This document shows, piece by piece, positions 11,946 to 24,844 of a stretch of DNA of 64,000 nt. Location: the NCBI GenBank assembly GCA_013368445.1, contig JAACJO010000013.1:310001-374000 (forward strand). Direction: 5' to 3'. The notes beneath the pieces were generated by a model that saw nothing but the letters and a program-made list of their open reading frames with translations, was not told the origin of the DNA and searched no databases. Position 1 is the first letter of the stretch. Each line of letters starts with the position of its first letter. Source of the DNA: Leucocoprinus leucothites. Taxonomy: Eukaryota; Basidiomycota; Agaricomycetes; Agaricales; Agaricaceae. The translations under genes were made by a program, and so were the position numbers.

Positions 11946-12769
11946 ATTTAGCGACTTGTCACCGATCTTCTTTGAAAGTTCTAAACTCCCATTGGAGGCT
12001 TTCATGACACCAATATCGCAGACCCGCTCCTGCACCGAATCTGCCTCTACGCCAAGTGTCTTCACCTCCATCACAGGGATTTCAGCTTTGAGGGTTCAGA
12101 CCACTGTTCGAGAACAGTACTAAACGATTCAGCAACTGTTGGGAAGTGCGAGAGAGGTCGATGATGCGAAAATCTGTCGAATCTGAGAGAAACTCTGAGG
12201 TGAAAGTTCCAACCGTTGACGTTGCACCGTACCCGGTAAATTTTGAAACTACATTCGTATGGCGTCTTTGATGTCTTGATATGATGGCAAAGTACTTTGG
12301 GTTGAGGAATTTCAGTAGGTCACATTAGATATCAACGACACCGCCTGGGTCGCCGAGGTGATGAACCTGAATCCAAATGGCGACGACGTATTATCGTTAA
12401 AGGTTCAAGCTCGTCATAAGATACCACGCAACGCTGCTCGTAGAGAAAAACACTAAGTCGAGTGAGCTGGCGTAGAAATAAACATGCAATCATGACAAAC
12501 GACGAAGTTACTCCCAGTTTATCAAGAAAGAATGCCGGTAAAGTACCCTTGAAGTTCCATATTTTTGAGTACAAAATGTGGTTGGGCGGTTGCAAGTTCG
12601 TTCACGAGCCTCGTGGTGAAAGCGATCAGACCCTGCCCTCGGCTAATTGTTGGTGCCTCGAGCTTACAGCAGCGATTGATTGACGCCTTGACGCTGGGGC
12701 TGGCCCTGGCTGGCCGCTGCCACCACATATACTAACCAGTAAATTTCGTCAAACACCAGGTTTTCCCAG
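11946..12769. other. Spacer between duplication units
   Basis: No supported gene. Small ORFs here match nothing I recognise and lack consistent splice signals. The segment is absent from the equivalent place beyond the second unit, so it is either an insertion or pre-duplication sequence. Confidence 0.5.
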
Positions 12770-12948
12770 AAGAAGAGATGAAAATAATATCAGATGTGAG
12801 TGCAATATTTATATTCCCTCGTGTCAAACTAGCGGAGACAAACGAGCAAGAGTTTAGGCAGTTATATCACTGACCTATATCATACATCCGTGCACAATCA
12901 ATATTCGTCACTAATCTCAAAATAATCTATGATTATAACCACTGACCT

Positions 12949-13830
12949 CTACAATGACTTGATACTACCAGGATAAAACGCATCCCCTCCCTCATTCTCT
13001 TCATACCAAGGTCTACCGTGCGCCAGAATCACTTTCACCCTCGGCAACCTTGATAGCTCTCCAACACGCCTGATCATGTCTTCGGCCACCTCCTTATCCT
13101 GATGCAGAGGAGAAGTATGATGACATGCCAAACCAGATTGCCCTGTAATCAAATTCCAATGGTGTGCTGTATCACCAGCGAGATAAATCCATCCCCCATC
13201 AGCGCCGGTCCTTACGAGGAGGTTAATATGACCCCAGAGGTGTCCTGGAGCATCAACAACGTATAGGCTTCCGTCTCCATAGAAATCGTACGCGCGAGAG
13301 AAAGGTCCGATAGGTTCCCAGGTAAGATCTTCCCCTAGAAACCTTGTTCTATCCATGGGGATGACATCGGAGGCGTAGACAGAGTCTTCCTTATCTGGCC
13401 AAAGGCCTTCTTCGATGACTTTCATGGTCTCCCCGCCCACAACGAATTGACTTTTCGGGAAAAGCGGACTATAACCCGCATGGTCGAAATGAATATGCGA
13501 CACGAACACGGTATCAATATCATCGGGGGTTAAACCTCCTTTTGCTAAAGACTCGACGACATCTTGCTCGACTTCGACTTTGAACGCAGGTGGGATTGAA
13601 GCCAAGACTTTAGGTGGAAGGTTCTGCCAATCCTTACGAACTCCCAGATCGAACAAGAGTTTCTTGTTGTTAGTCGAGTGCTGGAGAAGAAAAGATAGGC
13701 AAGGGACTCGTTGGAGGTCATCGTTTTCGGGATTATTGACGAATATACGATCGACGATGTGCATATGCCCTGATTCTAGAGCAGATACAGTGAAGTATGC
13801 CTGATTCTCAATAGGAGGTGGGAGGGACAT
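12949..13830 (-). CDS. Metallo-beta-lactamase-fold lactonase-like protein, copy 3
   Basis: An intact single-exon gene of 293 aa (MSLPPPIENQ... to GSIKSL). The HxHxDH zinc motif sits in SHIHFDHAGYS, followed by the VVGGET segment, GDTAHHW and LAHGRPW. Length and motif spacing match AHL-lactonase-like hydrolases. It has no signal peptide, so it probably acts in the cytosol. It is the intact partner of the frameshifted copy 2 and shares its promoter elements. A role in degrading lactone signals or plant/bacterial lactones is an inference from family only. Confidence 0.82.
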   Translation of the reverse strand: MSLPPPIENQAYFTVSALESGHMHIVDRIFVNNPENDDLQRVPCLSFLLQHSTNNKKLLFDLGVRKDWQNLPPKVLASIPPAFKVEVEQDVVESLAKGGLTPDDIDTVFVSHIHFDHAGYSPLFPKSQFVVGGETMKVIEEGLWPDKEDSVYASDVIPMDRTRFLGEDLTWEPIGPFSRAYDFYGDGSLYVVDAPGHLWGHINLLVRTGADGGWIYLAGDTAHHWNLITGQSGLACHHTSPLHQDKEVAEDMIRRVGELSRLPRVKVILAHGRPWYEENEGGDAFYPGSIKSL

Positions 13831-13962
13831 GGTCGACTGCAGAGAACCTCGAATTGAGTGAATATTGAATATTGAACAAGTCGTTCGTTTAAGGGGTAAT
13901 CGAACTCACTCTAAATCTGGTGTGAGGAGAATGTATCGAAAAATCAGCTCGACGCTTGAGCA

Positions 13963-13970
13963 TATATATA
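13963..13970 (-). promoter_or_regulatory. TATA box of lactonase copy 3
   Basis: TATATATA about 133 bp upstream of the ATG at 13830, with a putative 5'-UTR intron (GTGAGTTCG...CTGCAG) between them. Confidence 0.5.
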
Positions 13971-14020
13971 CGTCCCTGCGAAAAACCGGTTCCCGGATGC
14001 CCACCAATAGCGCTACGCTA

Positions 14021-14027
14021 TGACTCA
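14021..14027. promoter_or_regulatory. TGACTCA bZIP/Gcn4-type site upstream of copy 3
   Basis: A perfect TGACTCA lies next to the palindrome TAGCGCTA about 190 bp upstream of the copy 3 start. The matching place in copy 2 (about 11700) reads TGAATCA, so the consensus is lost there. Function is inferred from the Gcn4/AP-1 consensus only. Confidence 0.35.
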
Positions 14028-14415
14028 GCTCTCGGTTCCTGCCCCACTCAAGCCCTTTCTGACGCACTGCAAGAAACCTAATATTGGCCCAACTTTAAGT
14101 TTCGAGTCAGCAGGTGGCCTTATCAATGATTTCAGGGGTCTACCACTCCAACGTTTTAATGAATCCATAGGCGTACTCATGGGAGAATTACCATTTCCAC
14201 TCGACTAGAATTACTGAGAATCCGCTATTATAGGCGATGATAAGACCCAAGATTGAAATATTGAACGTTGAGCGTTGAAACTTCCAACCTTAGCCTACGA
14301 AACGCCTGGTTGGTAGAAGGATGTCACGTGCATTCCAATCCCAGGTTCGAATCCCATTCGCGACCTGTCTTTCGATTTGTTCTTTCATCTGCTTTTTGAC
14401 TTCTATCTTGAATCA

Positions 14416-16391
14416 ATGATACAAACTGGTTTAATCCAACATGCGCACGACGACCTCGTGACAGATGCATCATACGATTTCTACGGTCTTCGTCTTGCGA
14501 CTTGCAGTCTTGATCAGAGGTAAAATGGCCACTCGAGATAGAAAAACATTCAACCTCATGCATCGACGTTTTCTATTGGTTTTTATACAACAGAGTAAAA
14601 ATATGGCAGCTAGAAGAATCATCTGGCTCATGGCGCGTTCAGGACGAGTGGAAGGTACATACATCTTCATCTCCTCCCAATGACGATCACTGATTTCTCC
14701 CTCGACGCGTCTAATTACATGACATTGCACGACAGGCCCATGAAGCACCGGTATCGAAAGTTTGCTGGGCGCACCCAGAATTTGGATCTGTCATCGCATC
14801 ATGTTCGTTCGACCGGACAGCTAAAGTTTGGGAACAAGCTCCCCCTAGCGCCCTGCTCGACTCCCAACTAGGAGGAGGCACGGCTGGTGGTGGTGGAGGG
14901 GGTGCGCCCGGGGGTTCTAGTGCTGGTACCCAGCCTGCAACGAGGTGGATCGAGAGGAATGTGATGGCCGAGAGCAAGGGAACTGTACGCGATGTTGCTT
15001 TCGCGCCCCATTACTTTGGTCTCAAGCTCGTACGCCTTCTTATCTACCTATCCACAAGGAACCTGTGAACTAAAAGTCGCATTTTAGGCTACTATTGCGT
15101 CGGATAATATCCTCCGCATCTACGAATGCATAGACCAATCGTCACTCACTACCTGGCAATTGTTACAAGACATTGACGTTGTCAACCTTCCTTCTTCATC
15201 TACGCCGACATACTACTCTCGCGCTCACACCTTGGCACTCGGCACGCCCACACAAACGTTCTCCTCCTCCCTTGGTGCTACTGGTGGTGGGCCTGAGAAA
15301 AACAACTACGCAGACCACGCACAAGCTCTGTCACAGGGACTCGCCCAGAACGCCGCTATTAATGCTGCGAATGATAGAGCGAGGCACGGTGTAGGAAATC
15401 GTGAAGCTGATGGTGGCTGGTCTCTTTCATGGTGTAAAGACCGGTACTGGGGAGGTGTTCTGGCTGCTAGTGCGGGAACATCGGGGGTGGTCAAAGTACG
15501 TTCAATCGTGATCTTTCGAGGCTGTATCAAATTAACTCACTGACGCTTGGCTCGCACCTAGATCGTTCAGCTTACACCTTCGCGTCGACATGTAACTCTC
15601 TTGACACTTGACCCATCACCGTCCAGTAGTACTACTTCGGGCCCCAACCCAAGCGGTCCCAGCACATCCGGAATCAGCCTTCCTCCTCCAGGACACGCCA
15701 GCCATCCATCCCTCTCCGAAGCTAGTAGCTCCAATCTTCCCAACACCCTCGCAGGCGCATCTGGACGACCCGGAAGTTCATCATCTCACTTCCCTCCTAC
15801 TCCGTCGTCCCAACACCAAATCCAAAATGCCACTCAGGCATCATCCTCAACCTCAGCGCAGAATATCAACAAATCAGCCATTACGTCTTTATCCTGGGCA
15901 CCGTCATGCGGTCGCTCGTATCATCTGGTCGCAACGGGTAGCCGTGATGGTAGCGTGAGGATATGGAAGATTCAACCCGGTGAAGAGACGGAAAATGGGA
16001 ACGGTGACGAGGAGGTTGGTGAGCGAGATGTTGACAGTGAAGATCCGAAGTGGAGCGTTATTAATATGATCAAAGTCGAGCACAAGTACGTTCCATACCG
16101 GTTTCTCCTTGAATGTACCAGGATTGACGTCGTTTGCTTTTAGATCAGCCGTTAGTCGTGTCGAATGGAACGTTACTGGGTAAGTTTGTCTCTGCCTTAA
16201 GCCTTGAAATGCCTCTCATTATCCTCGAATAAAGCACAATCTTATCCTCAGCTGGTAACGACGGCCGTATCCGGCTATGGAAAGCTACACCAGATGGTGA
16301 ATGGAAGTCAGCTGGGAGCATCGGCGTCGAACAGGCTGAGGAGTCGGAGCGAGGCTCACAGACTGATCAACGGGATGTCGAGATGGAATAA
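14416..16391 (+). CDS. SEH1: Nucleoporin SEH1 (WD40 repeat protein)
   Basis: A WD40 beta-propeller protein of the nuclear pore Y-complex and the SEA/GATOR2 complex. Exon 1 (14416-14519) encodes MIQTGLIQHAHDDLVTDASY then YGLRLATCSLDQR. A short exon with VKIWQLEESSGSWRVQDEW follows, then AHPEFGSVIASCSFDRTAKV, GTVRDVAFAPHYFGLKLATI, SDNILRIYE, SLSWCKDRYWGGVLAAS, SGVVK, and final blades LVATGSRDGSVRIW and SAGNDGRIRLWK, ending at TAA 16389-16391. AHPEFG and KGTVRDVAFAPHYFGLKLA are SEH1 hallmarks. It is longer than yeast SEH1 because of a Gly-rich insert and a large Ser/Pro-rich insert (about 15600-15860) between blades. Seven or so exons join in phase; the start gives a normal short N-terminus. Confidence 0.9.
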
Positions 16392-16976
16392 GCCTTTGGC
16401 GTCGTTAAGATTTTCAAGCTTTTCGAAATAGGATTTGGCACGTGTACTTCGATTTCACCTTTTTGCTTACTCTCGTATATCTCTACTTCTTCATTCTCGT
16501 ATCAATTTTTTTTGGCTCAATTTTTTTACCCACTTTGCTCCCTTGTCCCAATTGTATTCATCGATCCATTGTTGGTACTCAGGAACCCACTCCCCGAAAG
16601 GAAGACTGTCGATGGTCAATATACCCATGCGATGAGGTCAGGCCAGAGCAACAAGAAAGTGAATAATTCCAACGTTGTCAACTTGCCGACAACTATAACA
16701 AACAGCGTACGGATGAGGTACTCTATTGCGCATAGGACTTTGTTGACATCGCTCTGTCTCCTTCCTTCAATCTATACCTTCATATTCACTCCCGTTTCTC
16801 TTTATTATTGTGCCTTCCACCTGACGAGTGGTACCCAATTTTGGGCATGGCGGGAGATTAAGAGAACAGCACATTTTACTGGTCCAAAGTAAATGGGAAG
16901 GCCAAAAATGTAAATGAAGAGCAGAAATGGATGATGAGGATACGGTAGAATAGTCTAGAAACGAAGATGTTATACT
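16392..16976. other. Intergenic region between convergent genes
   Basis: 3' flanks of SEH1 and of the first NACHT gene. It is T-rich and pyrimidine-rich around 16440-16560. No gene is supported. Confidence 0.6.
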
Positions 16977-19363
16977 TCAGTCGGCCCAATGTAACCACTC
17001 CCAATACTCAGAAACCTTCGTCTCGGTGGGTACGTTGTCGGCATCCAAAACGTCAAGGCGCCTTTCCCTCACGAATCCTTTGACGTTTTGTGTGAACAAG
17101 ATTATTGTGGCCTTTTGACCACATCCAAGCAAAAAATATTCTTTATAGCGGCGTGACCGCAGACCATAAGAGCCCTGAGAGTGAATCAGCACCATTCCTG
17201 ATACTACTTTGACAGCGGGGCTCACCCATCTCACTGGGAGTTCAGCACTCCTAATGTCCTGGATTTGACTCGTGAAGATCTTCAAATACTCGAGGAGTCG
17301 GAGATCTACATCATTGGTGGGCTCCGTGCGCACGATATCATCCGAAGGGTACTGCGCGCACACCAAACGATTTAGCGCTCAACGAGGGAGGAACACGTTA
17401 GTGATGGAAGCCTTACATTCGAATGAACCCAGTTCACGAGAGCTCCGATTCCAATTCTGTTCTCAATGAGCCGAAAATCGAAATTACGAAGCTGTGCAAG
17501 GACTTTGTCACTCCTTTGCTGTGAGCCCCACAAGAAAACATCCCAGACGTGCTCGTTAACTGCCTTTGAAAGTGCTATTGAGGTATTGTCAAAATCTCGC
17601 GTTGAAGCCCAGGTCAATGGCCCAAGCAAACTAGTGGGTGACTGTGCATCTGATGAAGTGTCATGGCTGCCCCCTAGATATCTGTGAGCGTTGGAAAATA
17701 GATAGATTCCACGAAATACGTACCGTCCATAGAACGGATGCGTGTTCTGTCTATCTGATACCAGTCCAGATACTGTATGGCGACGTCTTCGAAGGCAAAA
17801 TTTCGAGAGATCACAAACTTTCGGGATCGACCAGGGTCATGAAGGAAATCCTGGAATGATGCGTGATAGAACTGTACTGGCATCCGACGCGCATCCTCAG
17901 GGGTTGAAACTCGAATGACTGAATGGAGTTTAGCCAATGCACCGAAGAACCGGTTTTGATCAAGGCGAAGGATATTGCAAAGGATCTGAGTGGTTGGAGG
18001 GGAATTTACTCTGGAAGTGAATGATAGATGTGCAAGTATTTGTCGCGTAATTAGAAGGATTTCACTGGGAATATCGGATAGGATGCGGGTATAGATCAAA
18101 TCTAGGGCAGCAAGGGGATTGTCCATCCCAACCTCCTCGACACGGGTGAGATAGGCGTGCAGAGTGTCGAGTTGCTGCACTGGGTTCTCAACAATGGGGT
18201 CATTAACGAAGTTAACCGCAACGGAAGCGATCTGGAAATGGCCAGAACAAGTGCGCAGAATCCTGATGATTTGTTGCTCGGGGGGCCAATCTGGAGGTGT
18301 GGTGTAAGGGTTTTCCTCTCTGATTCCAGCGAAGCTGTCACGTAAGAATTTCTCCACGTCGTCCCAGCTTTCTTTGTCGAGTAAAAGCTCAAGTCGGCCA
18401 CACTCTGGTATTCGCGAGAACGCGTGCTTCAGATGGGGCTCTGGACGACTGCAGAGCAACCAAAGAATCGGAAAGCATGGCTTTGTCCGAACCAAATCCG
18501 AGACGAGTTTGATCAGTTCGCCCTGAGAACGTCCACCGGCACATTCATCAAGACCATCAAGAAGAATAAGGAAAGGATGGCGTAGGCTCTCGTGACCCTG
18601 GGCTTGGAGTCGCGAAATGGGTTCAATAATAAGCTGTTTAAACTGAACAGCGATAGACTTCCGGAGTAGCTGGGGATCATTGGCGAGGATTTCTGCGATA
18701 GCTGATTTGTATGCCGAGCAATTTATAGAGAGTTGATATACAAGGGAAGGAACCACAGTCATGGGCTTGTCACGACCGTTTGGACGAGAGAAGAAAAAGG
18801 CAGCGCCGAGCCGGCCTTGCTCATAGCATGTTTCTGCAAATGTTTGAGCAACTGCCGACTTTCCTGTGCCAGCGGGACCATAAAGCCACAGCATGCTCCA
18901 TCCACGGTAGGCGTCATCCAACCAAATCTCGAGCTTGCTGATGATGTGTACGCGGGTACCGGGATGGCATTTGGGTGGTGGATCCCGAGCGCTTGAGTCC
19001 GTTGCTGCATCGGAGTCTGTGTACGGAAGAAGGATCTCTAGGACTGTCAGAAGACGTTGGATTAAGATTCTAAGCCCATGTAAACTCTTGACAAGGGAGT
19101 TGCATCTCACCACTTCTTCCCGACGAAAAGACAAAGTTCGCACTCTCAATCATTGTTGGATTGTTGATCACGAAGTCGTGTGCACCTGCAAAGGGATTGT
19201 AATTGACATTCTGCACATCAGGGCGGCCTTTGTTGGGAATTTTTTCAATATTAGTTGCTTGCATCCACTTTCGGGAGATGCTAACCTCCTGAGTAATAAA
19301 CCCTCTGAGGACCTGGGATAGATCCACGAGTTGGAGTCCTGAGGGGGTCAATGAAGGAGTCAT
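16977..19363 (-). CDS. NACHT-domain STAND NTPase (nwd2-like), copy A
   Basis: A fungal NLR-like signalling NTPase. Exon 1 from ATG 19363 (MTPSLTPSGLQLVDLSQVLR) includes the NPFAGAHDFVINNPTMIES segment typical of basidiomycete NACHT proteins. The main exon has the CHPGTR linker, Walker A GPAGTGKSAVAQTFAE, FFFSRPNGRD, Walker B-like LILLDGLDECAGG, and the LWLLCSRPEPHLKHAFS sensor region. A winged-helix-like tail follows, including HSVIRVSTPEDARRMPVQFY and YHASFQDFLHDP. Smaller 3' exons add a conserved module: LTWAS...ALVNWVHSN, then YPSDDIVRTEPTNDVD, then YKEYFLLGCGQKATI, ending with a Trp-rich tail (stop at 16977). No WD40, ankyrin or TPR repeats are seen, unlike many NLRs. All frames are intact; four or five introns. 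Confidence 0.85.
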
Positions 19364-19851
19364 GCTGCATAATTGAAGACAGTCGAGGGCGGAGAGAGCT
19401 AAAGGTAGAAGAAAGTGCTAAAGCCTGACAGCCCGCCCCTTGTGAGTGGCGGCCATGCCAAATGATCGACAATTGATAATCATCGAGAAGCTGATATCCA
19501 GATCAAAAGGGCGGAGCCAAGTACTGTCCAAACCACCACCTCCAGCTTATCAAATACGTAATGACTCGGAGTTCATCTCAAAATAGTTGACTTGGACCAA
19601 CGAATGCTTCAAAGTAGATGAGTACTGAATGGTCGCTCGCCTTCTAGTCTACTCGTCCAAAGAAGCTCACGGAAACTTGGTCCCAGTGGTAAAAATTGAA
19701 GTAGTATGATAAAGTGTTTTTATAACTTGGTATAAATACGGTACTATTGAATATTATGTCGGGCGGTCAAGAAGAATATATCAGACGAAGTCAATCTTCA
19801 ATAGAAATGAGTGACATAGTTCAGGCGAAAGCACATGCACCAGCCCTCCGC
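19364..19851. other. Spacer between NACHT copies A and B
   Basis: Promoter side of copy A and 3' flank of copy B. A TATAAATA-like run lies near 19729-19738. No gene is supported. Confidence 0.5.
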
Positions 19852-22277
19852 TTAGCAAGAGCCCCTGTTCCAGCCGTTATCCGCGAGCCATTCATGGTAT
19901 TCCAAAACCCATTCCGTGGAAGGCGGTTTGTCAGAAACCATTGTATCAGTGCGAGAAGCCGCAAGTGAAGCCCTGGTATGCAGGACTAGGGTCGTTTTCG
20001 GACCGTGTCCTAAGAGGAAGAATTCTCTATAGCGAGTCCTCATGATTGTGCCCTGCCCATATGAGTCAATAATCGTCTTTCAGTCATTGTCGTTTCTCAT
20101 TGTGAATTTGAAGCTCACCCATTTTACCGGAAAACTCACGCTATTGACCACCTCCTGGTTCGTCAAGCTATTCAAGTGGCCTATCAACTTGACGTCTGCG
20201 TCGCTGTCAGTGGGCTTTGTACGAACAAGTCCACTTGCAGGATACTAGGCGAATGGAAGTATCTCGTGTTGGTAATCGATTGGGTCGACAAAGTAGGGGA
20301 ATACTTACATGAGAATGAACCCAATTCACGAGATGCTGGATGTTGTGATGTCCAGCAACATAGCGAAAATCAAATTCGCTAAGAAAAGCAAAGAGATCCT
20401 CACTGCCTTGCTGTGGGCACCACTTGAACACATCGCAAGCATGTTGTTTCACGTGTCGCGCAACTTCAAGTGAAATACAGCCCTCGGCGGAGTCACTTTG
20501 AGCAGTGGCCCATGTTAATCTGGGAGCTAGAGATCAACAGAAATCGGCCTTTAGCATTCCATATGAATGGCACAAGAAAAAAGGTTACCTTGTGTACAAC
20601 CTGAATTCGCCGCCTGGTACCAGTATAGGTATGTTTTTGCAACTTCAACAAAAACACGTTCCCGATCAAGCACGAATTCCCCTGCTCGATTAACGGAAAG
20701 GAGAAATTGTTGAAATGACGTGTGATGGGCCATTAACGGCACCCGAGCTGCATCCTCTGGAGGTGGTATTTTAAGGACAGAATGAAGTTTCTGCAATGCA
20801 GCATAAAACGTATTCTGCTCGAGGCGAAGGATGTTGGATAGGATTTGTGCGGGGGGAGGTGGGGGTCTCCAAGCACGTCCGTGCCACGATGACATCGGAG
20901 AGGACGAAAGGTAACACAAGTGTGCAAGGATTCTCCAGCTAATTGGATATATTTTTGGGGGTATATCAGAAATTATTTGTTTATAAATCCTATCCAGAGG
21001 GGCAAGAGGGTGATACATCCAATCATCCTTTTCGTGTGTCAGAGAGGCGACCAGGGAATCCAGTTGTGTCATGGGGTTTTCTAATGTTGAATCACCGACA
21101 TATTCGAGGGCAATACTGGCAACCTGAAAAAAACCCGAAGAGACGCGCAGGATCGCCCTGAGCTTTTCCGAGGAGGGCCAGTTTGAATGTATAGGGAATG
21201 GATGTCTATCCCGGATCTTTGCGAAGCCATCTCGCAGAAATCTCTCCACATCCTCACGGCTCTCTCGATCCAGTAGAAGCTCTTCCCGGTCACATTCTGG
21301 GATCGACGAAAATGCCTGTTTGAGGTGTGGTTCCGGTCGACTGCAAACCAGCCATAGAATTGGAAAACCACCCCTCATTCGGACGAGCTCTGAAATCATC
21401 TCGATGAGATCACACTGAGCCCGCGCTCCAGCGCACTCGTCAAGGCCATCAAGGAGAACGAGGAAGGGTTGTCGAACACTTTCATGCTTCTGAATCTGGA
21501 GCTGTACAAACGGCTCGATGATCAGTCGCTTAAATTGAATGGCGATAGCCTTCAGAAGGAGTTGAGGATCGTCAGCAATGATCTGGGAAATGATCAACTT
21601 GTATGCCGGACAATGAATAGCGAGCTGATAAGCAATTGTGGGAATAACCGTTTCGGGCTTGTTGCAACCATGAAGGCGGGAGAAAAAGAAAGCAGCGCCG
21701 AGACGACCCATCTCGAAACATGTCTCTGCGAATGTCTGAGCAATAGCGGATTTCCCGGTACGGGCGGGACCGTAAAGCCACATTATACCACACTCTTGCT
21801 CGTGATAGTCCAACCAGACCATCAATTTTTTGCAGAGGTGGACACGAGTTCCTGGGTGACACTTGGGGGGAGGATCTCGAGCGTTTGAGTCCATCGTAGC
21901 GGCGGGCTCGGTGTAGGGATGTAAAACATCCAATACTAGGGGTAGTGATAAGCGTTTAGAGTTTTTCTAATCCACCTCATAGGTAGGTCAGTCCTACCTG
22001 GCTTCCCGTTTGATACGTAATCATTTTTCTCAACTACGGTTGCGTGAATAATACAATTGTGCGTGCCGCTGAAGGGTCCGGTGTAGCCGTAGCGTGCGGT
22101 AGGGACATCTATCGAACAATGAAGATTGGCACATTGTGTTGTATATCATCAAAACTCACCTGGCGTCCCTTCAATTGACCGTCGACTGCTGCCGACTGAG
22201 AAATATTCCCTCAACTTGTTAGGAAGATGCTTGCAAATTTGGGAAGTGAGGTAGTCAATGAAAAAGTCGAACAGCAT
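19852..22277 (-). CDS. NACHT-domain STAND NTPase (nwd2-like), copy B
   Basis: A tandem paralogue of copy A, intact over about six exons. Exon 1 (ATG 22277) encodes MLFDFFIDYLTSQICKHLPN. Exon 2 carries FSGTHNCIIHATVVEKNDY. The main exon has CHPGTRVHLCKKL, Walker A GPARTGKSAIAQTFAE (Arg in a variable position; the G, K and S are kept), FFFSRLHGCN, LVLLDGLDECAGA and LVCSRPEPHLKQAFS. The 3' exons repeat the conserved module: LTWATAQ...HLVNWVHSH, YPASGLVRTKPTD and YREFFLLGHGPKTTLVLHT, ending TAA at 19852-19854. Head-to-tail placement with copy A indicates tandem duplication, but divergence is high, so it is old. Likely a cytosolic NTP-dependent switch in non-self or stress responses; the effector is unknown. 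Confidence 0.85.
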
Positions 22278-23063
22278 AGCTGTAGGACTTTTTTCAAAGA
22301 GGCCAAAGAAAAAGGGTTGGTGTTCCCGCGTGAGGACTACTCATCTGTTTAACCTCAAGCCGGTCTCCTTGCTCATAAACGTCAAACTGACAGCTAAAAT
22401 TCGGCCAAAGGATAAATCAAGTTTAGCGATGAACAATGAACCGCCGATCGGTGGGGATATTGTTGTTAAATGACCGAATACATTTCGCCTCGCGCCTCAG
22501 GGTTGGGCAGGGATGGGGAGGAGCGGTTCCTTTTTAGGTCAATAGGGTCAAATCGGAGGAGCTGGATCTCTGAGCTAACCAAAGAAATTGGGGATCAGCG
22601 AAGCCAGCTGAGAGATGGTTACCGTAAAGAATTTAAGAAGCACAGTATTGAATTGGACGAGATGCTGATGGGAATCAAGCCGAAATCAAGCTCAAGATGG
22701 AAACGGGAGCCGAATTAGAGGACAGATGTGAAGCCGATCGACTTCAAGGTTAACGTAAAAGCAAGGGGCAAGAAGAAAGACTCATATGGAGCCCTGGGCT
22801 GACTGGTGTTGATGTTGATGGCCTAGTAAATTAAAATACATCCAAAATGTGCCCAGGGAATTTTTTTTCTTTTGGTGTTATGGTACGATATCATAGAGTA
22901 TGAGTACAACATGTACAGGGGAAGCGAGATACATAAAAAACATGGGTATATAGTACACAGAGAGTAGAGAACGAACAAAAAAAGAGCTTAGAATGAGAGA
23001 CTCACCCGCCAGGACCGCTAACCGACGAGCACATTTTTACTTCCATACAATAAGTTCCATTGT
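22278..23063. other. Intergenic region, two unsupported small ORFs
   Basis: Contains the promoter side of NACHT copy B and the 3' flank of GDH. Two overlapping + strand ORFs (22258-22473 and 22470-22718) are short, charged and unrecognised. A long T-run is at 22861-22868. No gene is claimed. Confidence 0.5.

Positions 23064-24844
<1,781 letters not shown>

Larger units (their letters stand above)
12770..14245. repeat. Direct duplication unit B (lactonase copy 3)
   Basis: Partner of 10430-11945. It contains the intact copy 3 gene with matching 3' and 5' flanks. Duplication therefore included the promoter. Confidence 0.75.

Noticed and set aside
18157..18996. Plus-strand ORFs over the NACHT A main exon
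   Set aside because: They are shadows of a long conserved minus-strand coding frame.
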